The translations under genes and the position numbers were made by a program. Shown piece by piece: positions 62,215 to 64,000 of a DNA stretch of 64,000 nt. The notes below the pieces were generated by a model that was not told the origin of the DNA, made no database searches, and saw only the letters and a list, made by a program, of their open reading frames with translations. The stretch comes from Anatilimnocola floriformis. GTDB lineage: Bacteria; Planctomycetota; Planctomycetia; Pirellulales; Pirellulaceae. The stretch covers positions 1,302,001 to 1,366,000 of the forward strand of contig NZ_JAMLFW010000001.1 in the NCBI RefSeq assembly GCF_024256385.1, in the 5' to 3' direction. Within the stretch, counting starts at the first letter, position 1. Each line of letters begins with the position of its first letter.

Positions 62215-62312
62215 GGGAGGGCGAGGCTCCCGCCGAGCCGCGGCGGTTGAAAGCAGGCGCTGGCGGCCCTCACAGTTCCACCTTAGCGGCTCGGCAGGAG
62301 CCTCGCCCTCCC
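62215..62312. repeat. Inverted repeat GGGAGGGCGAGGCTCC type
   Basis: The arm 62215-62241 starts GGGAGGGCGAGGCTCCCGCC and ends GAGCCGC; 62286-62312 is its complement with one mismatch, around a 44-base spacer. A dispersed planctomycete intergenic element. Confidence 0.75.
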
Positions 62313-62511
62313 GTCGCTCGCCAACAGCGTCCCTAGTTAACTTGGTGCCACCCAAAAGAGTGGCAATAAAGTGCGATATTTGGAACGCCATATTGCAGGC
62401 GGTTCTTGTCGCTAAGTATTTCTAAGTAATGATTTGCGCAAGAAACAGCTTTTTGTATGGCTTGTTATATTCCGGGGGTATGAAAGGGGGGCGTCACCGG
62501 AAACCGCCAGA

Positions 62512-62674
62512 CTCCCTCGCCCCGCTCGGGGAGAGGGGCTGATCTGAGTTTGAACTCAATTTTCTGGGGAACTGGTTGGCAGTGCGCAGCGCGTGCTCAT
62601 TAGCAGAGCACGGGCTCTCGCTTCGGTTTAACCCCTCACCCCCAGCCCCTCTCCCCGAAGCGGGGCGAGGGGAG
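62512..62674. repeat. Inverted repeat CTCGCCCCGCTCGGGGAGAG type
   Basis: The arm 62512-62541 and its near-complement at 62643-62674 flank about 100 bases. Each arm is itself a hairpin (CCCCG/CGGGG). Related to the palindrome at 14067-14116. Confidence 0.65.
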
Positions 62675-62986
62675 CAGGATTATTAAAGGGATCTGCCTCG
62701 CCCTCCCAAATGAGCGCTGGCGTGAACGGTTACGATTGCGCTCAGCGGCGGACCTAAGTTGGAAGTTCACAACTATATGATGAAGTGTGTTGGTTTATTT
62801 GAGGATGTGTTGGCGATGACTTGTTCAGTTGAGCAATAATCTCCCTCAAGGTCGGTTGCCGAGCAAAGTTCCCGCCTTTCGGCCTTGATTTGATCGCTGG
62901 ACGAAACCTAAGTTGAGCGGCTGAGGTTATATCGCTAGGAATCGGACGGCGGCGACGGATCGATCTTTTCGCAGGGGTAATTGGAA

Positions 62987-64000
62987 ATGCTTCGAATGAA
63001 TCGAGTTCTGAGAATGATGGCAGGCCTGTGCGTGGCCGTGCTGGGTGCTGGGAACTGCCTCGCCGCGGATGCCGCACCCGCTGGCAAACCTGTGAAAGAG
63101 TTCTCGCTGCAGGATTTTCGCGGCAAGAGTTGGTCGTTTGCCGATGCGAAGGAGCAAAAGGTCCTGGTGCTGGCGTTCCTTGGTTGTGAATGCCCCCTCG
63201 CTGGGCAATATGCCGAGACGCTGCGGACCATTGCCGAAAAGCAAGGGAAAGACGTCGCCGTGTGGGGCATCTTTGCGAATCAGCAAGATGCACTGTCGGA
63301 AATGGCTGCGTTTGCAAAGGACCATCGCATTGAATATCCGCTGCTGAAGGATGCCGGCAACGTGGTCGCCGATCAACTGAAGGCCACCCGCACGCCGGAA
63401 ATTGTGGTGCTCGATCAACAGCGGATTGTCCGTTATCAGGGCCGCATCGACGATCAATTCACCTATGGCAAAGCTCGACCGAAGGCTGAGCATGATTACC
63501 TGGGCGATGCGATTGCCGCGCTCCTCGCCGGCAAGAATCCTGAGATCTCGCACGCCGAGCCGGTCGGCTGTTTGATTGGCAAGAAGCTGAAGCCGGATGA
63601 AAAGAGCCCGGTGACTTATACGCAGCACATCGCGAAGATTCTCAACGACCGCTGCGTGAACTGCCATCGCGCGGGCGAGATCGGGCCGTTTTCGCTCACC
63701 AGCTATGACGAAGCGGTCGGCTGGGCGGAAATGATTGCCGAAGTTACGGCCGACAATCGCATGCCGCCGTGGCACGCCAATCCGGCGCACGGCAAGTTTC
63801 GCAACGACGCCCGCCTGAGCGATCAAGAGAAGCAACTCATCAAGCAATGGGTCGACCACGGCGCTCCGCAGGGTGATGTCGCTCTGCTGCCGACGCCGCC
63901 GAAGTTCACCGAGGGTTGGCAAATCGGCGAGCCCGACTTGGTCGTTTATATGTCGGACAAGCCGGCAAATATTCCCGCCAAGGGAGAGGTGAAGTATCAG
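62987..64000 (+). CDS. Exported redoxin-cytochrome c protein, 3' truncated
   Basis: ATG at 62987; 338 residues are visible and the frame is open at the window end. A signal peptide is at about 1-28 (cut near LAADA). Residues about 35-180 form an AhpC/TSA/redoxin domain with FLGCECPLAGQYAETLRT in place of the peroxiredoxin active site; the Cys-Glu-Cys pair is unusual. A heme attachment motif CVNCH lies at about 222-226 (ILNDRCVNCHRAGEIGPFSL), followed by MPPWHANPAHGKFRNDARLS. In planctomycete homologues this architecture continues with a copper type II monooxygenase-like region; here the rest lies outside the window. Confidence 0.82.
   Translation, partial: MLRMNRVLRMMAGLCVAVLGAGNCLAADAAPAGKPVKEFSLQDFRGKSWSFADAKEQKVLVLAFLGCECPLAGQYAETLRTIAEKQGKDVAVWGIFANQQDALSEMAAFAKDHRIEYPLLKDAGNVVADQLKATRTPEIVVLDQQRIVRYQGRIDDQFTYGKARPKAEHDYLGDAIAALLAGKNPEISHAEPVGCLIGKKLKPDEKSPVTYTQHIAKILNDRCVNCHRAGEIGPFSLTSYDEAVGWAEMIAEVTADNRMPPWHANPAHGKFRNDARLSDQEKQLIKQWVDHGAPQGDVALLPTPPKFTEGWQIGEPDLVVYMSDKPANIPAKGEVKYQ

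Larger units (their letters stand above)
61994..62986. other. 993-bp region without genes, rich in repeats
   Basis: No open frame with a ribosome-binding site is credible; the long antisense frame beyond 62927 mirrors the plus-strand gene. It holds a 21-bp tandem repeat, two inverted-repeat elements, a hairpin near 62346-62366 (TGCCAC/GTGGCA) and two copies of ACCTAAGTTG (near 62752 and 62908). Confidence 0.65.

Noticed and set aside
62927-63922. 331-codon minus-strand open frame
   Set aside because: It is antisense to the redoxin-cytochrome gene, which has a signal peptide and CVNCH motif.
1-64000. tRNA or rRNA genes
   Set aside because: No cloverleaf-like or rRNA-like stretch was recognised by eye in the intergenic regions; a tRNAscan or Infernal run would be decisive.

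Overview
The window looks like chromosomal DNA from a planctomycete, most likely a Pirellulales-type member. This is inferred from the family content: two DUF1559 type II pseudopilin-like genes, a GEVED-domain surface protein, a PVC-type heme-binding dehydrogenase fusion, a DUF1570 protein, a redoxin-cytochrome protein, Tat- and Sec-exported proteins of unknown function, loosely packed GC-rich genes, and many REP-like palindromes between genes. I saw no rRNA, tRNA, CRISPR array or complete IS element.

Layout. 1-2826 is the 3' part of a large secreted Ig/GEVED/RTX protein. 2945-7724 (minus) is a translationally coupled three-gene operon: a MotA/TolQ/ExbB-like channel protein, a TolR-like protein with a giant glycine-rich insert, and a second TolR-like protein. 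8271-9716 (minus) holds three tiny exported Tyr/Gly/Pro/Cys/His-rich proteins. 9949-15164 holds an RsmC-like rRNA methyltransferase, a membrane protein, a thioredoxin-fold-like exported protein and a Tat-exported protein. 15165-15562 is a divergent intergenic region with five near-identical palindromes, four of them spaced 21-23 bp. 15563-24902 (plus) runs RluB-like pseudouridine synthase, PyrK, a VTC-domain protein with DUF4956, an APC permease, an AlkD-like protein, a Nif3-like protein, a small unknown and a DUF1570 protein. 24904-33146 (minus) has a frameshifted DUF1559 gene, a lipoprotein, a cytochrome b/multiheme fusion with its Rieske partner, then nrnA-like, ribF and nnrD. 33376-38793 has fabH, a ParE-type toxin-antitoxin pair, hemY and priA. 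39028-42645 has an intact DUF1559 gene, a lipoprotein, a secretin-N-like protein and a PQQ-type propeller protein.

42911-49338 is the complete glycine cleavage set gcvT-gcvH-gcvPA-gcvPB, followed by a frameshifted Rpn-family nuclease gene and a lipoate-protein ligase. The ligase plausibly lipoylates GcvH, so the Rpn gene appears to sit inside a functional unit. 49662-54780 carries an FHA protein, an ECF sigma/anti-sigma pair and three unknowns. 54868-61993 (minus) has a kelch-like protein, a Gfo/Idh/MocA oxidoreductase and a 1676-residue SGNH/dehydrogenase/HEAT/discoidin/cupredoxin/cytochrome c fusion. After about 1 kb of repeats, the window ends inside a redoxin-cytochrome gene.

The strongest leads are the Q-R-R channel operon with its glycine-rich arm, the palindrome array at 15466-15545, the duplicated di-heme module in the cytochrome b fusion, and the giant 61993-56963 fusion. 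All protein assignments come from reading motifs; no database search was run.
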